Source of the DNA: Budorcas taxicolor
Taxonomy: Eukaryota; Chordata; Mammalia; Artiodactyla; Bovidae
DNA length: 64,000 nucleotides
Direction: 5' to 3'
Assembly: GCF_023091745.1 (NCBI RefSeq)
Contig: NC_068933.1
Location: forward strand, 15,132,001 to 15,196,000
Position 1 is the stretch's first letter, and each line of letters starts with the position of its first letter. Under the pieces are notes generated by a model. The model was given only the letters and a program-made list of their open reading frames with translations, was not told the DNA's origin and did no database searches. Below, one piece after another: positions 34,230 to 46,917 of the stretch. The translations under genes and the position numbers were made by a program.

Positions 34230-35450
34230 CACATACATTTTGTCTAATTTCCCTGTTACTGGGTATGTGCATACTTTAGGTGGTTGACTGGGCTTGTGGA
34301 ATGGTGTGAGGGCGTGAAATAGGTTGTAGCCAGCTTGTTAATATGGCAACTGAATCCTTTGATTTATATTTCCCTAAATTCTCGCCTCCAGCTAGCAAAT
34401 TGACCTACCACAGATTAAAAGCTTCCTGAAAATGAAACCATGAAAGGATTTAAAAGCTATTTTGAAATGTGTCAAATATTGAAAAATGTTAGTTGATTGT
34501 GTATTTCTTAAGATATATATATATATATTTCTTAAGATTGTTTCTTTCTTAAAAATCTCAGTGAAACAGTTTGATTATGCTAGTCTGCAAGTGAAACGTA
34601 AATAATGAATTGTACATTTGCCTGGCAGTGTGACATTTAAAAGAACCTAACACGAGAAAGAAAACACTGCATCTGTGGGTGTCACAGAGATTCTACTATA
34701 AAGACTGCCTGCCAATCATATTTTACATGCTCATCTGTTTAGTGGAGACATACCCTTTCGTCCTAGGAAAACACCGTAGGTTTTCTCTCTCTTTCCTGGG
34801 TTAAACTTAGCACATCTCCGCCCATAGCTTATGGTGTTCTTTTAAATAACACAGGGCCCCACTGGAGGCAAGATATCCCTTTAGCTAAATATTTTTTGAA
34901 GGCGGATGAGATGGTGATTGACTTGAGAGGTTGGTGGGAGGCTTAGCAGGCATTCTTAGAATTGCAGGCATGTCTGATTTCATTTTACCAAGCAGTTTAA
35001 AATAGATGACAAAGAATTAGTCTGCCTGGGGGGCTTTCATATTGCCTGGTGATCCAGCTGTGATGGGGAGTGGGTGGAGCCGTGGCAATCGGGGCGTCCA
35101 CGTCTGACAGCAGTGTATCTTCTTGTGGGTTTTTCTCTGTGACCCTCAAATTAGAAGAGCACTCTTTATCACAGATTTGTCAAACAGAGTCCTGTGATCC
35201 TTACATTGTGATATCTGGTTATGAAATTCAAATTCCAATTAATTACTGTGGTATTAAATGAATTGTAAGAAATTCAAAACTTCTTTTCTTGATACTAACT
35301 TTCTGTACCATATTCTGTTAAGGTTTTGGTGGGTTTCCTCAGAATTAGGATACAGATTTTAACTTCTTTAAAGAAGATCTGAAGTTACTTCTAGAGACAC
35401 CCACAAAAGAAACAAAGAAAAACAAAATTACCAAGTAGTCAAAATTGAGC
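34230..35450. other. Intergenic unique sequence
   Basis: AT-rich with a (TA)n run near 34513-34530. Nothing coding recognised; the 63-codon frame at 35070-35261 has no family features. Confidence 0.45.
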
Positions 35451-35454
35451 TGGT

Positions 35455-35534
35455 TCAGTTCAGTTCAGTTGCTCAGTCATGTCCGACTCTTTGTGACCCC
35501 ATGAATCGCAGCACGCCAGGCCTCCCTGTCCATA
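35455..35534 (-). mobile_element. BovB 3' end fragment, about 80 bp
   Basis: GGTTCAGTTCAGTTCAGTTG and GCAGCACGCCAGGCCTCCCT, cut off after CTGTCCAT. A severely 5'-truncated BovB. Confidence 0.88.
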
Positions 35535-35756
35535 GCCTATGCTTTTTGGAACTCAAGTTTTGAACTTCTGGGTTTGTCCACCACTTGGCATCAACAAAGA
35601 TAAGACCATTTCTTATTGTCTTTGAAGTAAATACTCCCCAAAAAAGAAAACACATAGTTGTAGCAGGCAGGCCATGGAATTCCAGATTGTCTGGCATATA
35701 TAAAGGACTCATGAGCTGGCCAGGCACTAAAGTGTTAGTTGCTATCTACTAGGTGC

Positions 35757-36042
35757 AGTGCTGGAGAAGGCGATGGCACCCCACTCCAGTACTCTTGCCT
35801 GGAAAATCCCATGGATGGAGGAGCTTGGTGGGCTGCAGTCCATGGGGTCACGAAGAGTCGGACACAACTGAGCGACTTCACTTTCGCTTTTCACTTTCAT
35901 GCATTGGAGAAGGAAATGGCAACCCACTCCAGTGTTCTTGCCTGGAGAATCCCAGGGACTGGGGAGTCTGGTGGGCTGCCATCTATGGGGTCACACAGAG
36001 TCAGACATGACTGAAGTGACTTAGCAGCAGCAGCAGCAGCAG
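35757..36042 (+). mobile_element. Bov-A2 dimeric SINE
   Basis: Two Bov-A monomers in tandem, joined by CACTTTCGCTTTTCACTTTC, with a (GCA)n tail at 36026-36042. Confidence 0.93.
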
Positions 36043-36053
36043 TTGCATGTAGT

Positions 36054-36212
36054 TGGGGCTTCCCTGGTGGCCCGGATTGTAAAGAATCTGTTTTCAATGC
36101 AGGAGACCCAGGTTCCATCCCTGGGTTGGGAAGATCCCCTGGAGAAGGGAATGGCTACCCACTCCAGTATTCTTGCCTGGAGAGTTCCATGGACAGAAGA
36201 GCCCGGCAGGTA
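36054..36212 (+). mobile_element. Bov-tA SINE, 3'-truncated
   Basis: Head GGGGCTTCCCTGGTGGCCCG to body GACAGAAGAGCCCGGCAG. It starts 12 bp after a Bov-A2 tail. GTAGTTGKGG occurs at both ends. Confidence 0.9.
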
Positions 36213-36306
36213 GTTGTGGTGAGTAACCTCTTCTGAAGAAATTGATCCTAGAGCAAGAGAGAATAAGAAATTGGATAATACTCGGAGGTTTGGTGTGAGT
36301 CCATAA

Positions 36307-37531
36307 GTTCAGTTCAGTTCAGTTCAGTCACTCAGTCATGTGACCTCATGAACCACAGTACTCCAGGCCTCTCTGTCCATCACCAACTCCTGGAGTCCAC
36401 CCAAACCCATGTCCATTGAGTCGGTGATGCCATCCAACCATCTCATCCTCTGTCATCCCCTTCTCCTCTTGCCCTCAATCTTTCCCAGCACCAGGGTCTT
36501 TTCAAATGAGTCAGCTCTTTGCATCAGGTGGCCAAAGTATTGGAGTTTCAGCTTCAGCATCAATCCTTCTAGTGAATATTCAGGACTGATTTCCTTTAGG
36601 ATGGACTGGCTGGATCTCCTTGCAGTCCAAGGGACTCTCAAGAGTCTTCTCCAACACCACAGTTTAAAAGCATCAATTCTTCGGCGCTCAGCTTTCTTTA
36701 TAGTCCAACTCTTACATTGATACATGACTACTGGAAAAATCATAGCCTTGACTAGACAGACCTTTGTTGACGAAGTAATGTCTCTGCTTTCCAATATGCT
36801 ATCTAGGTTGGCCATAACTTTCCATGCAAGGAGTAAGCGTCTTTTAATTTCATGGTTGCAGTCACCATCTGCAGTGACTTCTGAGCCCAGAAAAATAAAG
36901 TCAGCCACTGTTACCCCATCTATTTGCCATGAAGTGATGGGACCGGATCCCATGATCTTAGTTTTCTGAATGTTGAGCTTTACGCCAACTTTTTCACTCT
37001 CCTCTTTCACTTTCATCAAGAGGCTCTTTAGTTCTTCTTCACTTTGTGCCGTAAGGGTGGTGTTATCTGCATATCTGAGGTTACTGTTATTTCTCCCGGC
37101 AGTCTTGATTCCAGCTTGTGCTTCCTCCAGCCCAGCATTTCTCATGATGTACTCTGCATATAAGTTAAATGTATATGTATATTATCACAGCCTTGATGTA
37201 TCCCTTTTCCTAGTTGGAACCAGTCTGTTGTTCCATGTCCAGTTCTAACTGTTGCTTCCTGACCTGCATACAGGTTTCTCAAGAGGCAGTTCAGGTGGTC
37301 TGGTATTCCCATCTTTCAGGATTTTCCACAGTTTACCGTGATCCACACAGTCAGAGACTTTGGCATAGTCAATAAAGCAGAAATAGATGTCTTTTTGGAA
37401 CTCTCTTGCTTTTTCAATGATCCATTGGATGTTGGCAATTTGATCTCTGATTCCTCTGCCTTTTCTAAAATGAGCTTGAACATCTGGAAGTTCACGGTTC
37501 ATGTATTGCTGAAGCCTGGCTTGGAGAATTT
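36307..37531 (-). mobile_element. BovB LINE, 1.2 kb, 5'-truncated, with mutated catalytic box
   Basis: Minus-strand BovB covering the 3' end and much of the reverse transcriptase. A 230-codon open stretch (37145-36453) includes LRYADNTTLTAQSEEELKSL, where the reverse transcriptase YADD box has become YADN, so this copy is inactive as well as truncated. A further piece (FIDYAKVSDCVDHGKLW) lies at 37245-37502 in another frame. Confidence 0.95.
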
Positions 37532-37700
37532 AAAAGGGTGGGTGTGTTGTACTTAGTAGTTATCATTTCAGGTCAGCCACACCAGTCAATATCAAAACAT
37601 GTATCAGTGGGTTTCTAAGCCCTAAGGCAAGAAGTTATAAGAATGAGAAAGAGTGATTTCATGAAAATGTCAATGTGATTTAAGACACATAGTGCCAGTT

Positions 37701-37912
37701 ACAGGCTTCCTCGGTGGCTCAGTGCTAACGAATATGCCTGCCAATGCAGGAGACATGGGTTTGATCTCTGGGTCGGGAAGATCCCCTGGAGAAGGAAATG
37801 GCAACCCACTCCAATATTCTTTGCTGGGAAATTCCATAGACAGAGGAGCCTGGCAGGCTACAGTCCATGGAGTCACAAAAGAACCAGACACGACTTAGTG
37901 ACTAAACAACAA
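37701..37912 (+). mobile_element. Bov-tA SINE
   Basis: Head GGCTTCCTCGGTGGCTCAGT, body to CACGACTTAGTGACTAAACA. Flanking CAGTTAC at about 37695 and 37916 is a short possible duplication. Confidence 0.92.
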
Positions 37913-37919
37913 CTGACAG

Positions 37920-39870
37920 TTACTCTAGTGTGAACAAACTGGTAGCTTCAGAGGGCAACTTCGTTAGCCAGCAGTACCCTCAACAGTGGGCATGGTTCAC
38001 TCCTGGGGATTGGTGGCCCAACAACATAAGTAGACATTAGCAGTAATGTCATTGCTTCTGGGAGGGAGCAGGTACATTTTGGACTTGGTGTAGCTGTATT
38101 GCCCACTTTTCTTGGAACTGTTATTTGGATCGGTGACTTCAGTGGGCATAGGCAGGAGTGATAGAAGCTTCTCTGGGCATTGGCGGTTTTGACTTCATCA
38201 TGTTACATTGGCAGAAGCTGTCATTTTTGGTATAAACAGTTCTAGGAACCAGACCATGAAAGAAGGCATCGTGGTGTACAAGTGAGGTACTCCTGGGGAG
38301 AACAGGGAAGTTGGGAGGACTGCCCAGTCGTGGGGGCAGAGTCAGATAGTAGTCTTCTGCCATTGAGTGTGGCCTTCTTTTTCATCTCAGGTTAAAGCAA
38401 CCTGAGAATGAGATTTGACCAGTTTGGGCAGATAATCAGCTTACATTTTGAAGTTTTGAAGTTTTACACATCTAGAGGGAACCAGTGAATAATCAAGAAG
38501 GGAGAATTATAAAGCATTCCTTGCTTTCCTATTTTTTTTTCCCGTCTTTCTTCTGTTTATGTCAGAAGTGTTTAAAAGTTCCTTAATCTCAAGAAACGTC
38601 CAATTTAACTTTACACTGAAAGAGACTTTTGTAAAACTAAATATTCTGTTTACATTCTTTACAAACATGTAAAAAGAATATAAATGAGGATGAGATTTAC
38701 TGAAGCCCTACCGGCCAAAGCCAGCTAGATAGATCCTTTAAAAATACATTATGGCTGTTCCTCTGGAAATTGGGCGTCATTATTTTCCATTCTGTCATTT
38801 TCTCCTCAGTGGCTCAGCGCCATATTGATAGAATCAAACGTCATCTCCAAGTTTGGCAAACAGCTGCCCTGACTTGGTTTAGGGCTGAGGCCTATTCTGG
38901 CAAAGAAGATGGATCTGCTCATTCCAGATGAGAAGATTTGGATGGAAATGGTGGGCTGTCAGCCAGAGCTTCAGGGATCAGAGCAAGGGCCGCAGTCCAC
39001 GTACAATGTGAGCTGGACCCAGGAGTGCGGATGGAATCTATGGTCTCAGGAGCCTGTGTGCCTGTGAGCAAATGTGGAGCTCTCCAGCCAGCAAAATCCA
39101 CTCACGGAACAATTGCATGGCCTTGAATCTAGGTATGTTGCATCATCTCTGAAAATACTTACACATGACAAAGGTCAGTCATATTTCAGTTCTCTTAGCA
39201 GAGGAAAATTAGCTTGGTTTTTCTTAAAATTCCTTGTCCATATATCATACTTAATTGCAATAGTAGTTTATTATTCCTACTGAAAATATTTTGGATAACA
39301 CTGTGTTAGATTAGCCTTTAAGCAGCCATTCTGAATCTGCCAGTTTTTCGATTATTCATTTATTTTAAAAACTCCTATGTGTCTTGCATTGGATAATGAC
39401 AGAAAAAAATGGAACATAAGATGACATTCCCTGGCTTCAAGAAGACAAATATGGTTGTACAAAACAACTTGAGATTAGTAAATGGGTCAAATGAGCGTTA
39501 GCGGTTTCAAAAGTTAAAGACAATTCTAAACAGTCTCAAGGATGGGAAACAGTCAGGGAAGGATACTTGGGTGTTTTGTACATTGTGAAGAGTATGTTTG
39601 TTATTAGTTGGCAGAGAAGAGAGGATTTGGCTTTGCAGGCTGGTAAACATTAGCAAAAACTATGTAGGTGGAAAAACGCATCTTGTGTGATTGAAGGTAA
39701 AGGAAGAGGTAGTGGGGAGCTTGGAAAATGGTTGGAGTGGGAGGAGAAAGACTGAGTAAGAAGAAGACCAGTCTAAAATTTGTCTTGTGAAGGTTATTGG
39801 AAGAAAACATTGGATAGAATGGGTGGATCCATCTGATGGAGGTTCTTACAATGTCTGGCAGGGGCCTTTG
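37920..39870. other. Intergenic unique sequence
   Basis: No young repeat and no exon recognised. Small open frames (for example 38139-38363 minus, 39604-39879 minus) have no family features. Confidence 0.45.
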
Positions 39871-39874
39871 AGTT

Positions 39875-40200
39875 ATCATTCATTCATGCATTTGTTCATT
39901 TATTTATCGCATGTTTATATGTGAGGCATTGGACAAGAAAATTGGAGATGAACATACCTATTGCTCGCTCTAATGACTTGACATTAGGGAAAAGAGGCAC
40001 ATAGACAGTCACTGCAACATAATAAAGGTCTGTTGGAAATAGCCTGTAACAATACAGAAGATTCATTTTGTCTGGAATAGAGGCAGGGCTGAAAAATCTT
40101 TGGAAAATATATATTCTTAAGCAGGTGGAACTGATGAAGCAGGCTCTGGAAGCTGTTGCAGACTGATAGAAATCAAGATACAGTGAGAGGCGTACACACT
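39875..40200 (-). repeat. Probable L2 remnant
   Basis: ATCATTCATTCATGCATTTGTTCATTTATTTATCGC followed by GTGAGGCATTGGACAAG resembles the reversed L2 3' end. Heavily worn. Confidence 0.4.
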
Positions 40201-40774
40201 CTAACATAAAGTGCAGTGGGTGCTAGCAGTCAAGGAGGACAGAAGAAACACCTTAAAGATGTGTGCAGTTTAGGTGTGTAGTTGGCCTGGGGTTGGGCTG
40301 CTGGGAAGAGGCAGTGACACAGAGCAGTTTGGTGCTTACAATTAGAAAGTGCTGACATTGAAGGCAGAGATGAATTCCTGGAATCACTGTGAGTAGCAAC
40401 ATGCTGTGTGAACTGCCACCCAAGTCCCCATTCACAGAGACGGCAGTCTTGGTCGTTTTCTTTGCTGGCCCTCCAGTACTTCAGATATTATTTTGTGCAT
40501 CTCAATCTGTGAGTATTTCACTCCTCTCCCTGTCTCCCACCTGAAAGCCCTTGTTCTTCTGGAGAAATCTTATTCATGTTTCAAATGTCATTTTTCTGAC
40601 ACCCCAAGGAACTCCTCGTTCCTACAGATACGTATCTCTATTTAGTATACAGCTCTACTTTGGCATTTACATCTTATTATATTTAGTCATTTACTTGTGA
40701 ACCTTTACTGTAGATAGTTCATTCTTCAAAGACAGAGCTTGTGTTTATAGCAAAAGCAGGATTAAGCCTAGTTT

Positions 40775-40980
40775 TGACTTCAAGTCCTTGCCTTACCACA
40801 TATTAGCTCTGTAACCTTACAAAATATGGTTAATTTGTCTTTATCCATGTTCCTCATTTAAAACACAGGGCAAATCGTATCTACTTAATAAGATCTATAA
40901 TAAAAAGTTATTAAGAGAATATATGTAAAACACTATCAGAGTGATTTATTCATGAACACTCAATAAGCATTAATTTTTTT
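40775..40980 (+). repeat. MIR SINE, ancient
   Basis: CCACATATTAGCTCTGTAACCTTACAAAAT, then TCCTCATTTAAAACACAGGGC, then CACTCAATAAGCATTAA: MIR core and tail in order. Confidence 0.65.
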
Positions 40981-41004
40981 CTTCTTCCTTTTTTGTCCTC
41001 AGCC

Positions 41005-41570
41005 GTATATAGGAGTTTACCACATCCAGGCACTGTTCTAAGCACTTTAGATATATATTAACTCATTTAATACTCTCTGTAACACCATGAAGAAAACACT
41101 TAATATCCTTCTTTTGTTTATGAGGAATCCAGGACACAAAAATATTAAGTACTTATTGAGGCAAGTCCAGGGAATAAATGGCAGGGGCAAGATATTTTTA
41201 AAATATAATTTATTTATTTTTGGCTGTGCTGGGTCTTTGTTGTTGTGTGAGCTTTTCTCTAGTTGTGGCGAGTGAGGGTTTCTCATTGTGGTGCCTTCTC
41301 TTGTTGTGGAGCACGGGCTCTCGGGCCCTGGGGCTTCAGCCGTTGCAGCCCCTGGGCTCCATAGTTGAGACGCACGCTCTAGAGTGCTGGCTCTGTAGTT
41401 GTGGTACGCGGGCTTAGTTGTTCTGCAGCATGTGGGATCTTCCTGGATTGGGCATTGAACCCTTCTCCCCTGGCAGGCAGATTCTTTACCACTGAGCCAC
41501 CAAGGGACACCCAGAGGCAAGATTTGAATCCAGGGGCAACTCTGAAGTCCATGCTCTTATCTTAACCTTG
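41005..41570 (-). repeat. MIR SINE split by a CHR SINE
   Basis: Reverse MIR: CCAGGCACTGTTCTAAGCAC, ATTAACTCATTTAATACTC at left, then beyond the inserted SINE GAGGCAAGATTTGAATCCAG and AACTCTGAAGTCCATGCTC. Confidence 0.75.
41194..41512 (-). mobile_element. CHR-type tRNA-Glu SINE, long form
   Basis: A full long CHR element: TTGGCTGTGCTGGGTCTTTG, TCTCTAGTTGTGGCGAGTG, GTTGTGGTACGCGGGCTTAG and head GAGCCACCAAGGGACACC. Duplication AGRGGCAAGAT at 41183-41193 and 41513-41523 shows it landed inside a MIR. Confidence 0.93.
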
Positions 41571-41829
41571 ATTCTATACATAGTTTAAATTTGATGTTGA
41601 ACCTTCTGGAAATTTTCTCATGGTGATGAGCTGGCCCCCTCAATAGAGTTCCAAAAGTAGGACTGCCCTGTGCTTGAGCAAACCCACTCCTAGTTTGCTC
41701 TTTCAAGGACTTCTGACTGCTCTTAAATTCTTGAGAAATTATTTCCCAAATGAAAAAGAGTCAGTTCTTTCTTTCATGGAAACTCCCTCACCCACATGGA
41801 CATCCATTCAGATTAGAATATGAATTAAC

Positions 41830-42205
41830 TGCTTTTGAATTGTGGTGTTGGAGAAGACTCTTGAGAGTCCCTTGGACTGCAAGGAGATCCAACCAGTCCA
41901 TTCTGAAGGAGATCAGCCTGAGATTTCTTTGGAAGGAATGATGCTAAAGCTGAAACTCCAGTACTTTGGCCACCTCATGCAAAGAGTTGACTCATTGGAA
42001 AAGACTCTGATGCTGGGAGGGATTGGGGGCAGGAGGAGAAGGGGACGACAGAGAATGAGATGGCTGGATGGCATCACTGACTCAATGGACGTGAGTCTGA
42101 GTGAGCTCTGGGAGTTGGTGATGGACAGGGAGGCCTGGTGTGCTGTGATTCATGGGGTCACAAAGAGTCGGACACGACTGAGTGACCGAACTGAACTGAA
42201 TTGAA
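41830..42205 (+). mobile_element. BovB LINE 3' end, plus strand
   Basis: Reads FELWCWRRLLRVPWTARRSN and MMLKLKLQYFGHLMQRVDSL in two frames, ending with the CGGACACGACTGAGTGACCG and ACTGAACTGAATTGA tail. Confidence 0.94.
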
Positions 42206-42324
42206 GTAGCTTATTCATCTGAGTCCTCCTTAGAGGTTGCTTAATTGTTGTCAAGCTACAGAGGTGTAAGACATGGCAGTGGCCCTTGTCTTGGTGTTGG
42301 TGTTATGAAAATATTTTGGAGTAA

Positions 42325-42440
42325 GTTCTGCTATAGCTTCATGTTGCAGCTGAGAAAGTTGAAGCTCACAGAGGTAACTCGTCATGGTCATAGACAGAGC
42401 AAATATTTACACCTAGGTTTTCCTGACTCAGGCACTACTG
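42325..42440 (-). repeat. MIR fragment
   Basis: CAGCTGAGAAAGTTGAAGCTCACAGAGGTAACTCG and CCTAGGTTTTCCTGACTCAGG follow the reversed MIR order. Confidence 0.55.
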
Positions 42441-42619
42441 GGAATGCAAAAGCATCATAATCAGAGCAGCTGGGTGGTGGTTCTGTAGTAGCTTGTCCAT
42501 GGTTTGTCTCAAGAGGAAAGAATGCAGTGTATGTTGTCAGTACTCTCCTGGGAAGTTTTCAATATTTGTGTGTCCAAGACATCAGGCAGGATGTCTTGGG
42601 TTTGAGCCTGGAATCTCCA

Positions 42620-42765
42620 CTCAAGTCTCCTAACTCCTTGATTTATTAAAAAAAAATGAGAATAATAATGACATTCACCCCAAAGGGCTGTTTTGAGGAT
42701 TAGTTGACGTTACGAAGGTGCTTCAGTAAGGTAAAGCACTTTTGAGGACATTTATTGTTTGGTCT
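42620..42765 (+). repeat. MIR fragment
   Basis: CAAGTCTCCTAACTCCTTGA, AATGAGAATAATAATGACAT and AAAGGGCTGTTTTGAGGATTAG follow the MIR core. Confidence 0.6.
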
Positions 42766-43019
42766 GTCCAGCTTCTATGAAATAGAGACTTATGAGTGGG
42801 AGCATGAGAAAAGATATGTGGGCATGAAGTAGGAGAGTCCTGAAGAAACCATGAGTATGAGGAGTCAAAATGCAGAGAATCAAGGATGTGGGCTGCTTAT
42901 CACACACAGGTTGGTAGCATTGTCACATTTCTATCCCTGAGTGGCAAGACGGTAACTAACACATTAATCTTCCATTGTTGAATATCAAATGAGCATAGAC
43001 TCAGCTGCTTAAGACAAAT

Positions 43020-43450
43020 CTATTTTACCACAATTTCAAAAGTCTAGGCACAGCTTAGCTGGGTCCTCTGCTCAGGCTCTCACAGGCTGAAGTCAAGGTG
43101 TCGGCGGGGCTGTGGTCAGACGAGGCTCAGGGTTTTCCAGGCTCAATTGGCAGGCTCAATTGGCAGAATTCAGTTCCCGTGGCTGTAGGACTGAGGCTCT
43201 CAGTTCCCAGAGGTTGCCTGTCACTCCCTGCTGCATGGCCATCTCCGCACTTGGCAGGATGCTTCTTCAAGCCCAGCATGGGGATTTCACTCCAGTCTTC
43301 TACTCAGCGTCTTATATAACAGTGTAATCATGAGTGACTGTCTTACCATACTCACTGCTCCACATTCAAGAGGAGGGGATTACACAGGGTGTGTACTCCG
43401 GGGAGTGGGAGTCTTTGGGGCCACCTTAGGATTCTGCCTACCACACTCAG
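43020..43450. repeat. Probable ancient interspersed repeat, class uncertain
   Basis: CACAGCTTAGCTGGGTCCTCTGC, GTGTCGGCGGGGCTGTGGTC, ATTCAAGAGGAGGGGATTACACAGG and GGGGCCACCTTAGGATTCTGCCTACCA are phrases I associate with a widespread mammalian repeat, but I cannot name its class. It contains a 13-bp tandem, GGCTCAATTGGCA twice, at about 43140-43165. Confidence 0.4.
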
Positions 43451-45600
43451 TCCAGTCCCAAGGTGCCCCTAGCTGTGCTCTACCTTCCTGGGTTCCCACA
43501 CAATTCCTGTCTCTCATCACTAAATATTGTAATTCCTTGAGTGAATCAAAAGACCCTATATAACATATAGGAAGGAAGCATAAGAAAAACTATATCTTCT
43601 GAGAAATGATCATTTTTAGTCAAAAAGAAAAAAGTGCACATCAAACATTTTAATTATTCCTGATTTAACTATTAGTTTAATATGAATTTTGATTTCAGCA
43701 AAATAGTGATTCTGTGACCTATAGTTCCTCTAAGTCAGACTTTTTCTTGAAGAAAAATAGAAAGCTTCAAAATCAGTTTATTTTCTGACTATTCAGATGG
43801 AAGAATATTTTTCTGCAACAGATTTCACTTTAAAATTAACCAATGGGGCTACAATAGTTTTCTTTGTTTTTTTTTTCTAGCTTACAATATAACTTTTCAA
43901 TTTGTGGGGAGGCCAGAAGATGAATTTCTTTTTAGGAAAGGAAACAAAACATAAATATTTTCTCAAAAGAGGCCTGCACAGACAATATTAATTATTAGTG
44001 ATGAAATGGTATAACCTTATGACATCTAATTTTGGTTGTGTTTCAGAGTATTGATTGATGGAATTCAATTTCCTTTTTGCTTTATTTAAACCCATTTTAT
44101 AGTTCCTGAGCAAAAGCTTGAAAGCCAGCAAACATGATAAATAAGACTAATGTACACCAAGTACATATTCCTTTCCAAACTGGAAAGTACATACATTCCT
44201 TTTTTTTTTTTTTCTCTCTTGAGGGGGTTACTTGGCCAGATAAGCACAGACTGTACTTATGACTAAGTCAAGAATAAAGTCATAAACTTATAAACTTCAG
44301 GAAAGCAGTGTTGAAAATGAATAGATATATGTGAATTTCCACATAGATGAGACTCCATGGGAAGTCAGTTCAGATGCCCAGCACAGAGAGGACTGGGTCT
44401 CGCTCCCCTGGCTTGGGTGCCCTGGGGCCCTTCCCTCCCGCTGGCGTTAGTGTGCTGCTGGAGTCAGCGGAGAGCGATGCCCCCAGGCCTCTCTCGCTGG
44501 GAGAATGAGGGGCAGACATGCTCCAAGGTTTCTAATGTTATTATTTTTGCAGTGGGCCTGGGTCTCTTTTCTTCAGACACTAACCCTCAACACAGTAGGA
44601 CCAATCTGGCCAATTTGCTCTTTCTTGGTCTCTTCCTTTCATCGTGAAGGCAGTCCTTATACAGGTGTTGAGAAAACACCTGCTTCTGTTTTGCTCCGGG
44701 ATGCACTGGTACTTAAGTGATGGCATTTACATGACAGGTAGACCCATGGAGCCTCTGGGCTGGATGCTAGCACTTCTGGTCCTGGCACCTTCTGGTCTCT
44801 GTGGTCACCAGCATCTCTGCCTCCCAAGGGGACTGACTGAACTTTTTACTCCTCGTGGTTGCTTAAGCCTATATTCAGCCAAGAATATCCCACAACAAAC
44901 CTCCTTGACAACAAAACACCAAAGCCTTATAGCTCTAATGACACATCTCTTTCCATTACTGTGAGTACCATTTGCCTTTTAGCATACATATTGTGACAGT
45001 GTGGCTGGAGCGTCAGCTACACTCCTGGCTGGGGATCAGCAGTTTTCCTACCTAGGCCCTGCTGTTGTGTCTGGGATCCATCCTCCAGACACCCTTCTCC
45101 CATCATGATGATAAATGTCTCTACCATGGTCTTTGCTGTTCTTGGGACACACATAAGATTATGCTAGTTCAGCAGGCAGATTTTGAAATTCTTTGGCTTT
45201 TAAACAGAAAGAATCAGGCCACTAATCAATCGTTTTCTTGGTCCTCTGCCTCTTGGTTGGTCGTGGTTGCAAAATGATACATGGGGAAAGGCAGCACTCT
45301 GTAACTTTACCAGCCGAAATGCAGATAGATATTTTGGTGGATGGTGACATCTGTCTCCTCCACCAGTGGTGTCCAGGACTCAAGGTCTTGCCATGCTCTA
45401 TGTAATGTGAGGACAGCGAAGGGATTTGAGCTGCATCCATATGCTGATGAGCAAGTGCTCACAGCATTCCGGGTATGGTGCTGCTTACTTGCAGGTAACA
45501 GTGTTTCTGCTCTCAACAGTCCCCTCTGACTAGGTTCCATTTATTTCTCTGTGATGTGCTGAAAACTCCTGTAGTTGCTGAGAGGCTTGGTGTGACTTGT
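43451..45600. other. Intergenic sequence, unexplained
   Basis: 43451-44350 is AT-rich with T runs. 44357-45540 is GC-richer, with several 60-106 codon open frames on both strands and no recognisable domain or repeat. It adjoins the coding-like minus-strand stretch at 45640-45960. Confidence 0.4.
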
Positions 45601-45639
45601 TTATCAAGTGGTGTGATGACAGAGGGATTTATCTCCAAA

Positions 45640-45960
45640 GCACTGCCATCATAGCTGGGTTCTCTGACTCTCTTGATTCCAGAGCAATGCCTTTGTGTTG
45701 AAGTGACATTTCTTCCTGGAACATGTGCTGTTTGTCTCCTTAGATGTGGACCTGTTCCTCTGAATGATAAAATTCAGGTTTGGAGACCTTAACAGCATTT
45801 TCTTCAATGTTCCTTTCCCGTATTTCTGAAGCAAACCCCTTCTGGTTCTGAGGGGACCACACACTCCTTCTGCATGCAGAGGGTATTTGCCTGCTCCTTG
45901 GGATCAGAGATGAGCTTCTGAAAAAATATAGACATCCTGGGGCCAAGGAGGAGTTTAGTC
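45640..45960 (-). pseudogene. Decayed coding-like stretch, family unknown
   Basis: One minus-strand frame reads NQKGFASEIRERNIEENAVK, then VSKPEFYHSEEQVHI, a stop, then GDKQHMFQEEMSLQHKGIAL and ESRESENPAMMAVLWR before another stop. The charged, soluble composition is unlike the surrounding noise. It may be a worn retroposon or retroviral-like internal region or a lost exon. I do not recognise the family; the coding origin itself is an inference. Confidence 0.3.
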
Positions 45961-46119
45961 AGCAGTTACCAGCTAGCTTGAGAAAGGAAAAGTCCATTTA
46001 TCAAGAATAAAATCGTATTACCCTGTAAGTATCTCTCTCTCTTCTTTTCTGTCTCTATGGATTAACTTTTCCTGGACATTACACAAATGCAGTCATATAA
46101 TATATGGTCTTTTTCTCAG

Positions 46120-46915
46120 TTTTAGAGGAAACAGCATTGTCTTTCACCAATAAGTGTGATGGTAGCTGGAGATTTTTTCAAAGAATCCTTTTATCAAGTT
46201 GACAAAATTCTTTCCATCTCTAGTTTTGAGACTTTTTATCATGACTGAGTGTTAGATATTGACAAATGCTTTTTTTCTATATGTTGACATGAGCACATGG
46301 TTTTTGTCCTTTATTCATATTATATTAAAATGATTTTACATTGACTTTTAGATATTGTCAGCTTTGTACTCATACTCAGTTTTGGTATATAATCCTCTTG
46401 ATATGTTGTTGAATTCAGCTTGCTGACATTTTGTTGAGAATTTTTGCATTTAGACTCATGAAGACTATTGGCCTGTAGTTTTCTTTTCTTTTGATGTCTT
46501 TGTCTTTTTAGTATTAGGGGAATACTAGTCCTGAGTGACTAGTTGGGAAGTGTTCTCTCTTGTGTTTTGTGGAAGAGTTTTGAAGGAATGGTGGTATTTG
46601 TCCTTTAGATATTTTATAGCATACACCTGTGAAGACATCTGGACCTAGCCTTTTGTTTGAAGAAAGATTTTCAATTACTAATTTAAATTCTTTACTTGTC
46701 ATGGATCTGTTCCTATTTTATCCTTTTCACTCAGTTTTGTTACTGTATACCTTTTTATTTTTGAACCTTCTTATTTCATCTAAATTGCCTAATTTGTTAG
46801 CATAGAAGTATTCATAGCCTGTCCTTATAATCCTTTTACTTTCTGTAGGATTGGTAGTGATGTCTCATCTTTCATTCCTGAGTTTAGTAATTTGAGTCTT
46901 CTCACTTTTTGGTTG
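46120..46915 (-). mobile_element. L1 ORF2 fragment
   Basis: The plus strand reads CTTGATATGTTGTTGAATTC, TTTTGTTGAGAATTTTTGCA, GGCCTGTAGTTTTCTTTTC, and CACCTGTGAAGACATCTGGAC, the reverse of the L1 reverse transcriptase region. A frame reads MTSKEFKLVIENLSSNKRLG then PDVFTGVCYKISKGQIPPF. Old and broken. Confidence 0.85.
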
Positions 46916-46917
46916 GT

